Below are positions 36,970 through 45,837 of a DNA stretch of 64,000 nt, in pieces. This stretch comes from Seongchinamella unica. GTDB lineage: Bacteria; Pseudomonadota; Gammaproteobacteria; Pseudomonadales; Halieaceae. Numbering within the stretch: position 1 is the first letter of the stretch; each line of letters starts with the position of its first letter. Below the pieces are notes generated by a model that saw nothing but the letters and a program-made list of their open reading frames with translations, was not told where the DNA came from and ran no database searches. Made by a program: the position numbers and the translations under genes. Location of the stretch: the NCBI RefSeq assembly GCF_004354085.1, contig NZ_SMSE01000002.1, forward strand, positions 1 through 64,000, given 5' to 3'.

Positions 36970-37725
36970 CTATTTGTGCAGCGTGCCCATAGCCCAACGC
37001 AGGCCACGGCGCAGCAGTTCGTAGTACTCGTCGGTCTTCCAGGCGCCAAATTCCGATTCCGGGTACTCCTCCATCAGCGGCTGCATGTCGTACTTGCCGC
37101 GGCAGTGCCCCAGGGTGAGGTACAGCACCTCGCCCTCGCCGTAGGGGTGCAGGTACATGCAGGGGCGCGGCTCGTCGTCTTTCCACTGGTCGCTGGTAAA
37201 AGCCTCGGTAGTGCCGGTCCAGTGGGTGTGCAGCAGGGTGTGTTGTTCGCCGTGCAGGCTGCACAGGTAGAGTTCGTCATCCACCGTGAACGGGTTGATG
37301 CCCGCTACCAGGGGGTGATCCGGATCGCTTACCTCCACCTGGTAGGGCTCGATGGGTGGGTGGGACAGGAATTGGCTGCCCAGCAGTTCCATGAAGTCGT
37401 TGTTTTCCCGCGGGCAGTCGACCCGCCCGTCCTCCAGGAAGCACAGGATGGAATTAGTGCCGTGCAGGGCAAACCACTTGCCCCCGCTGCGCATATGCTG
37501 ACAAAGGCGCCGGGTCTGGTCGGGAGTCGGCATTACGTCGCAGGTGTATGTCACAATGACGTCGGCGCTGCAGATGGCGTCGATATCGCTGTAGTCACTC
37601 CCCACCTGCACCTTGAGGCGTGGCTGTTCTGCCATCAGCTTGAGCAGTTCAAGTCGGGCGTAGTCGATGTTGTGGTACTTGCCACCTGCTACCAGGTAGA
37701 CATCAAGTCGGTCGCTTTTGGACAT
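36970..37725 (-). CDS. ThuA-like domain protein
   Basis: A 251-aa protein with the ThuA fold, which resembles glutamine amidotransferases. Features are DRLDVYLVAGGKYHNIDYAR, ADVIVTYTCDVMPTPDQTRR, GGKWFALHGTNSILCF and YLHPYGEGEVLYLTLGHCRG. ThuA relatives act in sugar metabolism (keto-trehalose conversion), though many are uncharacterised. The start at 37725 is the first ATG matching the family; an 18-residue extension to 37779 is possible. It sits 18 bases before E1 alpha and is likely its first operon partner. Role in the pathway unknown. Confidence 0.8.
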   Translation of the reverse strand: MSKSDRLDVYLVAGGKYHNIDYARLELLKLMAEQPRLKVQVGSDYSDIDAICSADVIVTYTCDVMPTPDQTRRLCQHMRSGGKWFALHGTNSILCFLEDGRVDCPRENNDFMELLGSQFLSHPPIEPYQVEVSDPDHPLVAGINPFTVDDELYLCSLHGEQHTLLHTHWTGTTEAFTSDQWKDDEPRPCMYLHPYGEGEVLYLTLGHCRGKYDMQPLMEEYPESEFGAWKTDEYYELLRRGLRWAMGTLHK

Positions 37726-37969
37726 GGTCGGGCTGACGTTGTTTTTGCGCAAGTTAGCACGGCCTCTGGCCAAAAACAATCAGAATTGACTGTTTATTTT
37801 TTGCTGCGTTACGGTATGGCCCAATCAGCCATAATTACCGTTTTTCGGATGTTCCGAAGTACGATCCCCGGCCATGAGTTACCGTTGCCTGGCCGGCCTT
37901 TCACCAGGGACGCCTCGCGGTCTGAAGGATGTCGGCACCGATTAACTCAAAACACAGGGAAAATAATCC

Positions 37970-38383
37970 ATGGATGCATACAGTTTGGCAATAATCGCCT
38001 CCGCCAGCTTTTTTTTGGCCGGGCTGGTACTCGGTGTCTGGAAGTACCGGGCGATGGCCACCAGCAAAGACGGCCTGGCACATCCCTATATTGATATCGC
38101 CCACAGAGCAGCGCTGATGTATGCCTTTGCCTCGGTCATGATCGCGGTGTTCGTCCAGATCAGCCAGCTTTCGCCGCGAGTCGAGTTATTCGCGGTGAGC
38201 CTGCTGGTGGCTTACTTCGCCATGGCGATCATCACTTACATCGTTCAGGGCCTGCGTAAGGACACCGATAATCAGGTCAAGGATATGAGCGCCTCCGCAG
38301 TGGTGTTCATGTGGTCGCTGATCGCGGCAGAAATCGGCGGCTTCCTGATTATCTTCTATGGGCTGATACAGGCGCTACTGTAA
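37970..38383 (+). CDS. Small four-helix integral membrane protein
   Basis: A 137-aa protein with four predicted membrane helices: AIIASASFFLAGLVLGVW, ALMYAFASVMIAVFVQI, AVSLLVAYFAMAIITYIVQG and WSLIAAEIGGFLIIFYGLIQ. I do not recognise the family. A conserved-looking HPYIDIAHRAALMYA loop contains two His. AGGGAAAATAATCC precedes the ATG. It is divergent from the ThuA-E1 operon. Confidence 0.65.
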   Translation: MDAYSLAIIASASFFLAGLVLGVWKYRAMATSKDGLAHPYIDIAHRAALMYAFASVMIAVFVQISQLSPRVELFAVSLLVAYFAMAIITYIVQGLRKDTDNQVKDMSASAVVFMWSLIAAEIGGFLIIFYGLIQALL

Positions 38384-38431
38384 TCAGAAGGAGTTGTCCC
38401 ACCCCTTACCCGGGGTGTCATGGCGTGTACC

Positions 38432-39151
38432 TTACCAGTGCCAGTTGATCTGGGCGATCCACTCCCGGTCCGCCTGCGCGTCCGGGTAGGCTGTATTCAT
38501 GCCGAAGCCCTGGTGAAATTGCAGCTGCATACTCCAGGAGCCGAACAGGTAGCCCAGGCTCAGTTGCAGGTAAGCGTAGTCATCGCCCGCAGTTCCTCCC
38601 TGTGTCACCCAGCCTGCGGTGCCCGCGCCCAGCAATTGCGGCACAAACGACCAGCGCCCGGTCACTGCTCCCACGTGCTGGTGTCTTCCCAGGCCCCACA
38701 GGTCCGGTGTATAGGTGTAATCGAATACCAGGTGAGGCGAATACTCCAGGCTGAGCGTGGTCTCGCGGTAGTCCTGTGAGCCGCGGTCCGCGTCCCACGG
38801 GTACCGGTACCAGCTCTGGACAATGGCCAGGCTCCAGGAGGTCGTTGCAGGCCACTGATAACCGATAGCGGCCATGGCCTGCCACTCATTGTCGCTTTCC
38901 TGGTAAGGGTAGGGTTCGGGTATATTCAGCTTCGTCAGCCAACCGTGGGTGAACAGACCCGAGCGGTGTTCCACGGCAATGTTCAGGTGGGGAATCAGGT
39001 CTTTTTGACCCAGAACAACGCCCCGATTGACAAAGCCACTACCAGCGCCAAGTCTGCCGGACCAGGATAGCCCGGTAGCGGCAGCGTTGGCAGTGAGACA
39101 GAAACAAAACGCCGCCGCCGTGAACACCGGGGACAAAGCCTTAAGGTGCAT
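38432..39151 (-). CDS. Outer-membrane beta-barrel protein, TorF-like
   Basis: A 239-aa exported protein. A signal peptide (SPVFTAAAFCFCLTANAAAT) is followed by an alternating-strand barrel with GLSWSGRLGAGSGFVNRGVV, NEWQAMAAIGYQWPATTSWS and the terminal aromatic QINWHW. The pattern is that of the TorF-type putative porin family. The start at 39151 overlaps the end of the protease gene by 11 bases and is preferred, since residues before it do not look like a signal peptide. It therefore forms a unit with the S8 protease, anti-sigma and sigma genes upstream. Confidence 0.75.
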   Translation of the reverse strand: MHLKALSPVFTAAAFCFCLTANAAATGLSWSGRLGAGSGFVNRGVVLGQKDLIPHLNIAVEHRSGLFTHGWLTKLNIPEPYPYQESDNEWQAMAAIGYQWPATTSWSLAIVQSWYRYPWDADRGSQDYRETTLSLEYSPHLVFDYTYTPDLWGLGRHQHVGAVTGRWSFVPQLLGAGTAGWVTQGGTAGDDYAYLQLSLGYLFGSWSMQLQFHQGFGMNTAYPDAQADREWIAQINWHW

Positions 39152-40454
39152 GACCGTCCTGTCCCGCGAACCGGCGGCCGGGTCCAACGTGTTCCGTGAG
39201 CTCATTCGTGGCGGTATCGGGACCGTCCTGTTTTGCAACACCGGGGCGCAGACCCTGGCGCAGCATCCGGTTGAGCCAGTTCGTACGATGCTCTGCTGAT
39301 AGCCTGCTTTCGCTTTCCAGCGACAAGGCCGTCAGGCCGGTCACCAGGGCGGTCGCCATCGAAGAGCCTGAGTAGTAGTCGTAACCACCCCCCGGTCCCG
39401 TGCTCAGGACTTCCGTCAGCGGTGCCCGAACTACCAGTGCTTTTCTTTCCGGCGCATGATCAATGTATTCTCCCGGTTCCTCCCTTACTGCAATAACGCC
39501 CGGTAGCAGTGCGGGATAGCGCTGCTGGCCTTGCCCCGGATCCGCAGCGGCAATTAACTGGCCCCGGTCCAGGGCTACCGCCACCAGCCTGGCAACCAGG
39601 GGATCAGGAGGCCCTGACAGGCTCAGATTGATAATGTCCAGCTGCCTGTTGATGGCAAAGTCGATGGCGCGTGCCACGGTAAAGCTGTCGCACTCCGCCA
39701 GGCTGGAATGACTACCGACCTGACGGCAGGCCCGGAGGGAATGAATGCGTGCATCGGGTGCCAGACCGACAATGCCGAGTTTGTTGTTCGCGCGTGCTGC
39801 GATAACGCCCGCCACCGCGGTACCATGGATACCGGAGTCCGGGGTGACCGCCTCACCGACCAGGAATACTTCCTCGCTCGCGATCTGGTGGCGCAATTCC
39901 GGGTGTCTTGCATCCAGACCGGTATCGATAATTGCCACATCCACGCCCAGGCCAGTGGCACGTTGGTGCAGCCCCAGTACAAAGTCCCGCGCATTGCCGT
40001 ACTGAAGATTAAAATAGGGATCGTTGTACGTGGGCGTCGCGCGGGTCGAGTACTGTTCCAGGCGCTGGGCGCTCTCCACCCGAGGATCTGCAGTCAGGCG
40101 GTCAAGGAACTCCTCTACCTCCTCATCGGGCGGCATGTCGTAAAGGCCACAGTAAACGCCCAGGGATTCAATCACCCAGCCGGTTTGCCCGGTAATCCCG
40201 TAGTCGCGCGCGACGCGCTGCAGTTGTTGCCGTGTGCTCAGGGGGGCGTCGTAACGTCCCCGGTAACTGCTGCTGTTAAAGGCATCCAGCAGACCGGCCT
40301 CGTGGGTTTCGCCGAGGGTCACCGTGACCAGTATTTGGGGCGCGGGTACCGCCGTGGGGCGAGATCCCGGTTCAGGCAACCCCTGGCAGGCGCACAGGCA
40401 GAACACCAGCAACAATGTGCCGCGAAACAGCCTCGTGTGAGACCTGAGGCTCAT
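39141..40454 (-). CDS. Subtilisin-like (S8) serine protease lipoprotein
   Basis: A 437-aa lipoprotein with lipobox LCAC (Cys23). The N-terminal 150 residues are a possible inhibitory prodomain, and the S8 catalytic domain has D177 (VDVAIIDTGLDARH), H210 (SGIHGTAVAGVIAA) and S365 (YSGSSMATALVTGL). The oxyanion Asn could not be fixed; the usual position reads AAADPGQG. Membrane anchoring and position after an anti-sigma gene suggest it cleaves a periplasmic target, perhaps the anti-sigma itself; that is inference. It starts 6 bases after the anti-sigma stop. Confidence 0.9.
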   Translation of the reverse strand: MSLRSHTRLFRGTLLLVFCLCACQGLPEPGSRPTAVPAPQILVTVTLGETHEAGLLDAFNSSSYRGRYDAPLSTRQQLQRVARDYGITGQTGWVIESLGVYCGLYDMPPDEEVEEFLDRLTADPRVESAQRLEQYSTRATPTYNDPYFNLQYGNARDFVLGLHQRATGLGVDVAIIDTGLDARHPELRHQIASEEVFLVGEAVTPDSGIHGTAVAGVIAARANNKLGIVGLAPDARIHSLRACRQVGSHSSLAECDSFTVARAIDFAINRQLDIINLSLSGPPDPLVARLVAVALDRGQLIAAADPGQGQQRYPALLPGVIAVREEPGEYIDHAPERKALVVRAPLTEVLSTGPGGGYDYYSGSSMATALVTGLTALSLESESRLSAEHRTNWLNRMLRQGLRPGVAKQDGPDTATNELTEHVGPGRRFAGQDGHAP

Positions 40455-40460
40455 CGCAGG

Positions 40461-41123
40461 TCAGCGGTCACTGTGTGCCGCCAGTTCCGCAAGCAGCACT
40501 TCCGGACGGGTGCGCAACTCGCCAAGAACATCTTCTGTCGGTCTGTTGCCCGGGGGGACCACCAGCGTAAAACTGCCGCGTTCCGAGGGTCCGTCGACCA
40601 CCCGGGCCCCCAGCTCGCGTATCACCTGCTGCACAGATCCATGTCGCGCTTCATCACTGAAAACCACCCGAAAAACCGGTCCTGTGACCGCAGACGAGGT
40701 GGCGGGTACAGTGGAACGCGTTTGATAGGTTATCGGTGTTGGTGCAACACTGAGCGTTTGCCACTGGAGCGCCAGTGCGACGCCGAGGAACACCGCGGTT
40801 GCGGCCAGGGCAAACCAGGGAGCGGATGCCCATTTCCTGCGCCGCTTGCGATCATCGCCTGTCGTGTTGGCAATGTTTCTGAACAGTCGAAGCCGGTTGC
40901 CATTGCGTGTCTCCGAGGACAGCATGGCTTCCAGATTTCCGGGGGGATGCGACATTGTCTCGACCCATTGCAGGTCGCGGCGATGGGCCGAAGCACAGCT
41001 CGCACAGATGGCGATATGCTCCTGCACCTGCCGCTGTCGCCTGCTGTTCAGTTGACCGTGAATAAAGGCGGGCAGCAAAAGAGCGACCTCTTCGTGGGAA
41101 ATATCAGCGCGCGGGTGTGTCAT
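40461..41123 (-). CDS. Zinc-finger anti-sigma factor
   Basis: A 220-aa single-pass membrane anti-sigma. The N-terminal ZAS-type motif is H36-x3-C40-x2-C43 (QEHIAICASCASAHRRD), followed by a membrane helix at about 103-121 (WFALAATAVFLGVALALQW). A periplasmic domain of about 100 residues follows (FRVVFSDEARHGSVQQVIRE and LGARVVDGPSERGSFTLVV). That domain looks like a small ferredoxin-like fold of the kind found in protease prodomains. It overlaps the sigma stop by 4 bases (ATGA). It should hold the ECF sigma factor at the membrane until a signal releases it. Confidence 0.88.
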   Translation of the reverse strand: MTHPRADISHEEVALLLPAFIHGQLNSRRQRQVQEHIAICASCASAHRRDLQWVETMSHPPGNLEAMLSSETRNGNRLRLFRNIANTTGDDRKRRRKWASAPWFALAATAVFLGVALALQWQTLSVAPTPITYQTRSTVPATSSAVTGPVFRVVFSDEARHGSVQQVIRELGARVVDGPSERGSFTLVVPPGNRPTEDVLGELRTRPEVLLAELAAHSDR

Positions 41124-41719
41124 GGTGTGGTCTTCTCGAAGAAATCATCCGCTGCGAGAGCCTGGTTGCCTTCACTCAATAGTGTGTGCAATCTGCGGCG
41201 GCCATAATGAAGTCGGGTCTTGGCGGTATTAACCGGACAAGCGCATACCTCAGCAATTTCCTCGCAGCTCATACCGTGGAAATAGGCCAGTTCAATCGCG
41301 ACTCGGTGATCCTCACTCAGCTGCCCCAGGGCCCATTCCAGGGCGTCCAGCGTGGCCAGGCGAGCCTCGTCGAGCCCCGGACATTCACAGGGGATGGGTC
41401 CATCTACGATACGTTGCCAGCCCCGTTCGCGTTGCAGTCTGTTGAATGCGCAGTGCCGGGCAATCCCCAGCACCCAGGTCAGCACCCTGGAATCGCCGCG
41501 AAAAGTGTCCGCCTTCTGCCAGACCACCAGCATGACATCGTTCAGGACCTCCTCGACGACCGAGGGGGATTGCGTGTGGCGATAGATGAACCTGACCAGG
41601 GACATATAAAGCAGGTCATATAACTGGCCGAATGCCTGCAGTGAGCCGCCGGCAGTACCGGCGAGTAACTCCCGGTGATGCTGGTCTTCCGCGTTTGCCT
41701 TACTGTTGCGTTCCTCCAT
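41120..41719 (-). CDS. ECF RNA polymerase sigma factor
   Basis: A 199-aa ECF sigma factor. Region 2 spans about 25-95 (FGQLYDLLYMSLVRFIYRHT, VEEVLNDVMLVVWQKADTFR, VLTWVLGIARHCAFNRLQRE) and region 4 about 125-180 (ALGQLSEDHRVAIELAYFHG, EEIAEVCACPVNTAKTRLHY). Between them lies a Cys-containing linker, CECPGLDEA. GAGGATG is just before the ATG. It leads a four-gene unit with anti-sigma, S8 protease and outer-membrane protein. Autoregulation is likely, with a promoter in the divergent region 41720-41956. Confidence 0.93.
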   Translation of the reverse strand: MEERNSKANAEDQHHRELLAGTAGGSLQAFGQLYDLLYMSLVRFIYRHTQSPSVVEEVLNDVMLVVWQKADTFRGDSRVLTWVLGIARHCAFNRLQRERGWQRIVDGPIPCECPGLDEARLATLDALEWALGQLSEDHRVAIELAYFHGMSCEEIAEVCACPVNTAKTRLHYGRRRLHTLLSEGNQALAADDFFEKTTP

Positions 41720-41833
41720 GGCATCCTCTGGACTTCACCGACCGGCCTGGCTCGCAACTATTGCGTGGTCGCCAGGGACGCGGACCACTACGCAGTGGCA
41801 AGTGCTTAATTGGTTAGTGTCGGAATTTCCGGT

Positions 41834-41874
41834 CCAGGTTCAATCCGGAAAATTTTTTTCCTGATTGAACCGGG
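41834..41874. promoter_or_regulatory. Long imperfect palindrome in the divergent region
   Basis: GGTTCAATC (41837-41845) and GATTGAACC (41863-41871) are perfect inverted arms. The pairing continues inward through GGAAAA against TTTTCC, giving up to about 17 paired bases around a T-rich loop. Located about 115 bases from the sigma start and 85 from the lipoprotein start, it could be an operator or a transcript hairpin affecting either side. Confidence 0.55.
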
Positions 41875-41956
41875 TATGCGCAAAAAAGCCACTCACAGAT
41901 AACAGCATAGACGGCGCACCGTACCGTGCAAATTCAGGCCAACCGTGGAGATACCT

Positions 41957-43039
41957 ATGTGCCCAATTCTTGCTTACAGAATATCGCCTATCTTCCGGAC
42001 CTTTCGGGGCCGCGCCCTGGCAGGCTGCCTGCTTCCTTTGTTGGTCGCCCTGTCCGCCTGCAGGATTGTGATACAGACACCGGAGCACGGCTACGTGGAG
42101 TCGGTCTCGGGTACCTATCGCTGCGACCCTGACAGCATCTGTGTCATCGATGTGGACGACACAAATTTTGACGAAATATTCCTGGCGCTGGCGACTGATG
42201 ACAGTGTTGAGTTTTCCCACTGGCGACGAAAATTTCGCGGTGACGAGGACAACTATCTCTGCGGTCCCGGCACTGGGGAGTGTGCGCTGTCCACCACGGG
42301 ATTCGGTGACTCCGAAATTCTGTTGGAGATCCTGGAGTCCGACCAGGAGTTTCTTCTTGAGCCGGTTTTCAGTCGCGACATTGAAACCGGGGGGACAGTT
42401 TTGTCCGAGTGCATGATCCCGAAGATGCCCACACCATCATCGGACTATGCGGCCTGGAACAACAACTGCAGCTTTCCTGTTAGCGTCAAATGGATCGACG
42501 CAGATTCCTGTGTGACCGGCTGTGGTTCCGGCGCGGGCAGATTCCAGCAGACTGATCCGGTGGGTTCCTTGACTGGAGACATCGCCTGGGCGGTATGCCC
42601 GCGTTCAGACGGCCCGCCACGAGACGCGGACGGTGGTGCATGGCAGGGGGGCGCCCAGTATACCTGTGATTCCAGTCCGGGCGTGCTGTTCAGTAGTCTC
42701 GGCAATCCACTATCAGCGTCCACCACCCTGAGTGAGATTCAAGCAAACATTTTCAACCGCTCCTGCGCCTTTTCCGGCTGTCATGCCGGCGCCAGTCCTG
42801 CGGCCGGACAGAATCTTTCTGAAGGGCGGTCGTTCTCCAACCTGGTCAACGTGCCCAGTTCGCAGAATTCGGCATTTATCCGCGTGCTACCGGGGGATCC
42901 GGACAACAGTCTGTTGATCCGCAAACTCGAAGGACCGGTGCCGTTTGGTTCACGGATGCCCCTGGGCAGACAGCCGCTCGATAGTGAAGCCATACAGTCC
43001 ATACGCGACTGGATTAGCGCAGGCGCGCTGGACAATTGA
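41957..43039 (+). CDS. Lipoprotein with a shared N-terminal domain and a CX4CH haem site
   Basis: A 360-aa lipoprotein (lipobox LSAC, Cys35). Residues 36-140 (RIVIQTPEHGYVESVSGTYR to QEFLLEPVFSR) repeat the N-terminal domain of the Kelch lipoprotein at 30740-31978. A Cys-rich middle part (CSFPVSVKWIDADSCVTGCG) is unrecognised. The C-terminal domain has C270-x4-C275-H276 (NRSCAFSGCHAG) and a later GSRMPLG Met, like single-haem cytochrome-c-type domains near the end of many secreted proteins. The start at 41957 has GGAG 7 bases upstream. It overlaps no other gene and is directly followed by the CXXCH barrel gene. Confidence 0.78.
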   Translation: MCPILAYRISPIFRTFRGRALAGCLLPLLVALSACRIVIQTPEHGYVESVSGTYRCDPDSICVIDVDDTNFDEIFLALATDDSVEFSHWRRKFRGDEDNYLCGPGTGECALSTTGFGDSEILLEILESDQEFLLEPVFSRDIETGGTVLSECMIPKMPTPSSDYAAWNNNCSFPVSVKWIDADSCVTGCGSGAGRFQQTDPVGSLTGDIAWAVCPRSDGPPRDADGGAWQGGAQYTCDSSPGVLFSSLGNPLSASTTLSEIQANIFNRSCAFSGCHAGASPAAGQNLSEGRSFSNLVNVPSSQNSAFIRVLPGDPDNSLLIRKLEGPVPFGSRMPLGRQPLDSEAIQSIRDWISAGALDN

Positions 43040-43041
43040 TC

Positions 43042-44118
43042 ATGTGTTTACACCGGTCTCATGTACTGGCACTGGCAGCCTGCATATTCTGCGGGGGATT
43101 CGGCGAGCGGGTTGTTGCGGAGCCCTACATCGCCGTACGCAGTGGTCAGCCCTGCCATGCCTGCCACAGTAACAGTAGCGGCGGGGGTATGCGCAATACC
43201 TTTGGCTATGCCTATGGGCGGAACGTACTTTCGGTGCAGCCATTGTTGAAAGAGGAGCGGGAACCGGAGTGGAACGTTCTGGACGGTATCCGTCTCGGGG
43301 GAAATGCCCGGTACAGTGCGCGGCAGTTCGAATCGGATGAGGCGGACGGAAATCTCGAATTTGTAACGGACAGGGTAAGCCTTTACGGACAGGTCAGGCT
43401 CAATCGCGTCGTTGACTTCTATGTCGACCAGCAGGTGGCGCCGGGAGGGTCGTTGAACAGGGAGACCTGGGGGAGAGTGTCCGGGGAAAAGTGGTATTTC
43501 AAGGCGGGGAAATTTTTCCTGCCGTATGGGTGGCGGCTGGAGGATGACAGCGCCTATATACGGGAAGCCACCGGGATCAACTTCTTTTCACCGGATAACG
43601 GTCTGGAGGTCGGTTACACCGGAAGCCGTTGGCAGGCGCAGGTGTCCGTAACCAACGGCAACGGCGGAGGAGGCGAAAGAGATGACGGCAAGTTTTTCCT
43701 CGGACGCCTGAACTGGATAGGCCGATTTGGACAGTTGGGTATCAACGCGGGGCTGAACGACTTCGACGGCGGAGAACGCATGCTGGCAGGGATCACGGCG
43801 GGATTTAATACCGGACCGTTCACCTGGCTGGCAGAGTACGACCGTATCGAGGATGAGGTGGATGATTTTGCCGATGAAGAGCAGGACCTGGCACTGATCG
43901 AGAGCAACTGGTTGATTGTTCGCGGCCACAACCTCAAATTGACCCTGGAGTGGCAGGACTTCAAGCGCGGTGGTGACAGGAACCGCGCCAGCGTCGTCTG
44001 GGAATATTTTCCCTGGGCGCACACGCAGCTGCGCGCTGGTTACAGGGCCGAGCAAACAGATGGCCTGCCTTTCCCGGACGAGGATGAGTTCTTTGTGCAG
44101 GCCCACCTGTATTTCTAG
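43042..44118 (+). CDS. Outer-membrane barrel protein with an N-terminal CXXCH haem motif
   Basis: A 358-aa exported protein. After a signal peptide, SGQPCHACHSNSSGGG carries C38-x2-C41-H42, a covalent haem-binding motif. The rest is a porin-like barrel: NLEFVTDRVSLYGQVRLNRV, WYFKAGKFFLPYGWRLEDDS and a C-terminal FVQAHLYF. A haem at the periplasmic face of a barrel would recall porin-cytochrome conduits, although only one haem is present. The ATG at 43042 lies 2 bases after the lipoprotein stop, so the two are co-transcribed. A TTG at 43036 is an alternative start. Confidence 0.75.
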   Translation: MCLHRSHVLALAACIFCGGFGERVVAEPYIAVRSGQPCHACHSNSSGGGMRNTFGYAYGRNVLSVQPLLKEEREPEWNVLDGIRLGGNARYSARQFESDEADGNLEFVTDRVSLYGQVRLNRVVDFYVDQQVAPGGSLNRETWGRVSGEKWYFKAGKFFLPYGWRLEDDSAYIREATGINFFSPDNGLEVGYTGSRWQAQVSVTNGNGGGGERDDGKFFLGRLNWIGRFGQLGINAGLNDFDGGERMLAGITAGFNTGPFTWLAEYDRIEDEVDDFADEEQDLALIESNWLIVRGHNLKLTLEWQDFKRGGDRNRASVVWEYFPWAHTQLRAGYRAEQTDGLPFPDEDEFFVQAHLYF

Positions 44119-44157
44119 ATAGAGAGTTGCCCGCGGCAATCAAGTAGCCCCCGAGAT

Positions 44158-45582
44158 TCAGTGCATCCGGCTGACCAGATCCCGTTGTAAGCCCCGGCAC
44201 ATCAACAGATATCCGGCTCCCGCCACACCCATGACCAGGATGGTCCAGCTGAGTGACTGGCGCAGTCCCCCTGCGCTCGCCGCGAGACATACCTGGGCTT
44301 TCGCCTCACCCAGTTGGGTGAGCAGGGCGCTCTCCGCACCCTTACAGGCCTGCAAACTGAGTTCCGCGGCGTGGGGCGATGCCTGCAACAGCGCATCCAT
44401 CCGCAGGTCACTCAGAAGCCCCACCCACAGCGGCCCGAGGCCATAACCGATCAGGTTGACGATAAACAGGAACAGGGCCACGGCGGTAGCCCGGGCGCGG
44501 GTACTCGCCACGCCCTGGCAAATCGTGTACTGGGCGCCGAGGTAGCTGTAATGCAGTACCGAGGCGACAAGCAGCAGGCCCAGGGCGAGCCCCACGCTGT
44601 CGGCGGACAGGCCGAGGATGTACAGTGGCACGGCGGCCACCAGGCCGATGCCGGGCAGCCATGCGATCGCGTTGGGATGGCGCCCGCTGATGCGCTCGGT
44701 CAGGTAGCCGGCGGCAAAGGCGCCAAAGGATGCTGCCAGCCCCAGGGGCACGGCCACTTCCACGGCCACCTCGGCCACCGACATGCCGTGTACGCGCTGG
44801 AAAAATGCCGCCTGGAAGTTGATCATGCCATAACCCACAAAAGCGACCAGTGCAGCGGCGCCGACGTTCAACCAGAACGTCGGCTTGCTGGCGAGTTCCG
44901 CCACGGTCTCGCGAAATCCAAGGCGATCCACCTCGGGCGTGCCGGGCGGGTCGGCATAGCCACGCGGTGGCTCCCGGATCACGAACAGTACCGCGAGGCC
45001 GATAACGACCCCGGGCAGACCCAGCACGAGGAAGGCTTCCCGCCAGGAAAACATTTCTGCCACCGGACCGCCGAAGGCATTGGCCAGCACACCACCGATA
45101 GTGATCCCCATGGCATAGGTAGCCAGGGCCCTGGCGCGGCTGCGGGGAGGAAAGTAGTCGGCGATCAGGGAATTCGCCGGCGGGGTGCAACCGGCTTCAC
45201 CGATACCCACACCGATGCGAAACACCAGGAGGGCGAGAAAACCATTCGCGATACCACAGAGAGCCGTCATGCCGGACCAGAGGATGACACTGACCGCGAT
45301 AATCCGTACCCGGTTATAGTGCTCCGAAAGTCGCGCTATCGGGATGCCCATCAGTGTATACATCAGTGCAAAACCGAAGCCGGACAGCAGACCAAACTGC
45401 CAGTCCTGCAGCCGGAATTCCTCGATGATGGGCTGGGCGACGACACCAATCAGCACGCGATCGATAAAGTTCAGGGTGTATACGAGGGTGAGCGTATACA
45501 GCACGAAATTGCGATAGACGGGTGTTCCGAAGCCCTGTCCGGTGTAGGAGCCGGACGCCGCAGGGGCCTGCCTGGAAGCCAT
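44158..45582 (-). CDS. MFS transporter, spinster-like
   Basis: A 474-aa, 12-helix permease. Family features are [20 protein letters not shown] near the start, [20 protein letters not shown], the A-like motif [20 protein letters not shown] and [20 protein letters not shown]. These place it in the spinster-type branch common near catabolic genes. The start at 45582 is preferred over GTG at 45591 because AAAGG then has normal spacing. The substrate is unknown. It is a single gene, convergent with the barrel gene. Confidence 0.92.
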   Translation of the reverse strand: MASRQAPAASGSYTGQGFGTPVYRNFVLYTLTLVYTLNFIDRVLIGVVAQPIIEEFRLQDWQFGLLSGFGFALMYTLMGIPIARLSEHYNRVRIIAVSVILWSGMTALCGIANGFLALLVFRIGVGIGEAGCTPPANSLIADYFPPRSRARALATYAMGITIGGVLANAFGGPVAEMFSWREAFLVLGLPGVVIGLAVLFVIREPPRGYADPPGTPEVDRLGFRETVAELASKPTFWLNVGAAALVAFVGYGMINFQAAFFQRVHGMSVAEVAVEVAVPLGLAASFGAFAAGYLTERISGRHPNAIAWLPGIGLVAAVPLYILGLSADSVGLALGLLLVASVLHYSYLGAQYTICQGVASTRARATAVALFLFIVNLIGYGLGPLWVGLLSDLRMDALLQASPHAAELSLQACKGAESALLTQLGEAKAQVCLAASAGGLRQSLSWTILVMGVAGAGYLLMCRGLQRDLVSRMH

Positions 45583-45837
45583 ATTAGTCACCTTTCTTTT
45601 ATAATTTTTTCACGGTATTCCGCGGTCCGGGCCATAACTGTCGCGCGGTTTTGCGCGCAAATGAAGTCTCCAGGTGGCACCGCCAGACAGTGTGAAGAAA
45701 ACGGGCGGCTATGTCTATTGCGTTGCTCCAGGGCCGCGGTGGCGACAACTTAATACCCCTTCGGCTTGGACTCAATCCCGTGGCTATCGCTGCTTTCCGG
45801 TCGCTATATTGACGCGTCCTCCAGGATTATTCCGGGT

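Noticed and set aside
36742-38094. Plus-strand open frame of 450 codons
   Set aside because: It covers the ThuA-like gene and the end of E1 alpha on the opposite strand and continues into a real plus-strand gene in another frame; no homology pattern.
38400-38417. Hairpin CACCCC/GGGGTG between convergent genes as a terminator
   Set aside because: Only 6 bp and no T-run on either strand; too weak to call.
39708-41207. Plus-strand open frame of 499 codons
   Set aside because: Opposite protease, anti-sigma and sigma genes, all of which have clear motifs; the frame itself has none.
44314-45753. Plus-strand open frame of 479 codons
   Set aside because: Opposite the MFS permease gene; the translation is charged and repetitive without a fold signature.
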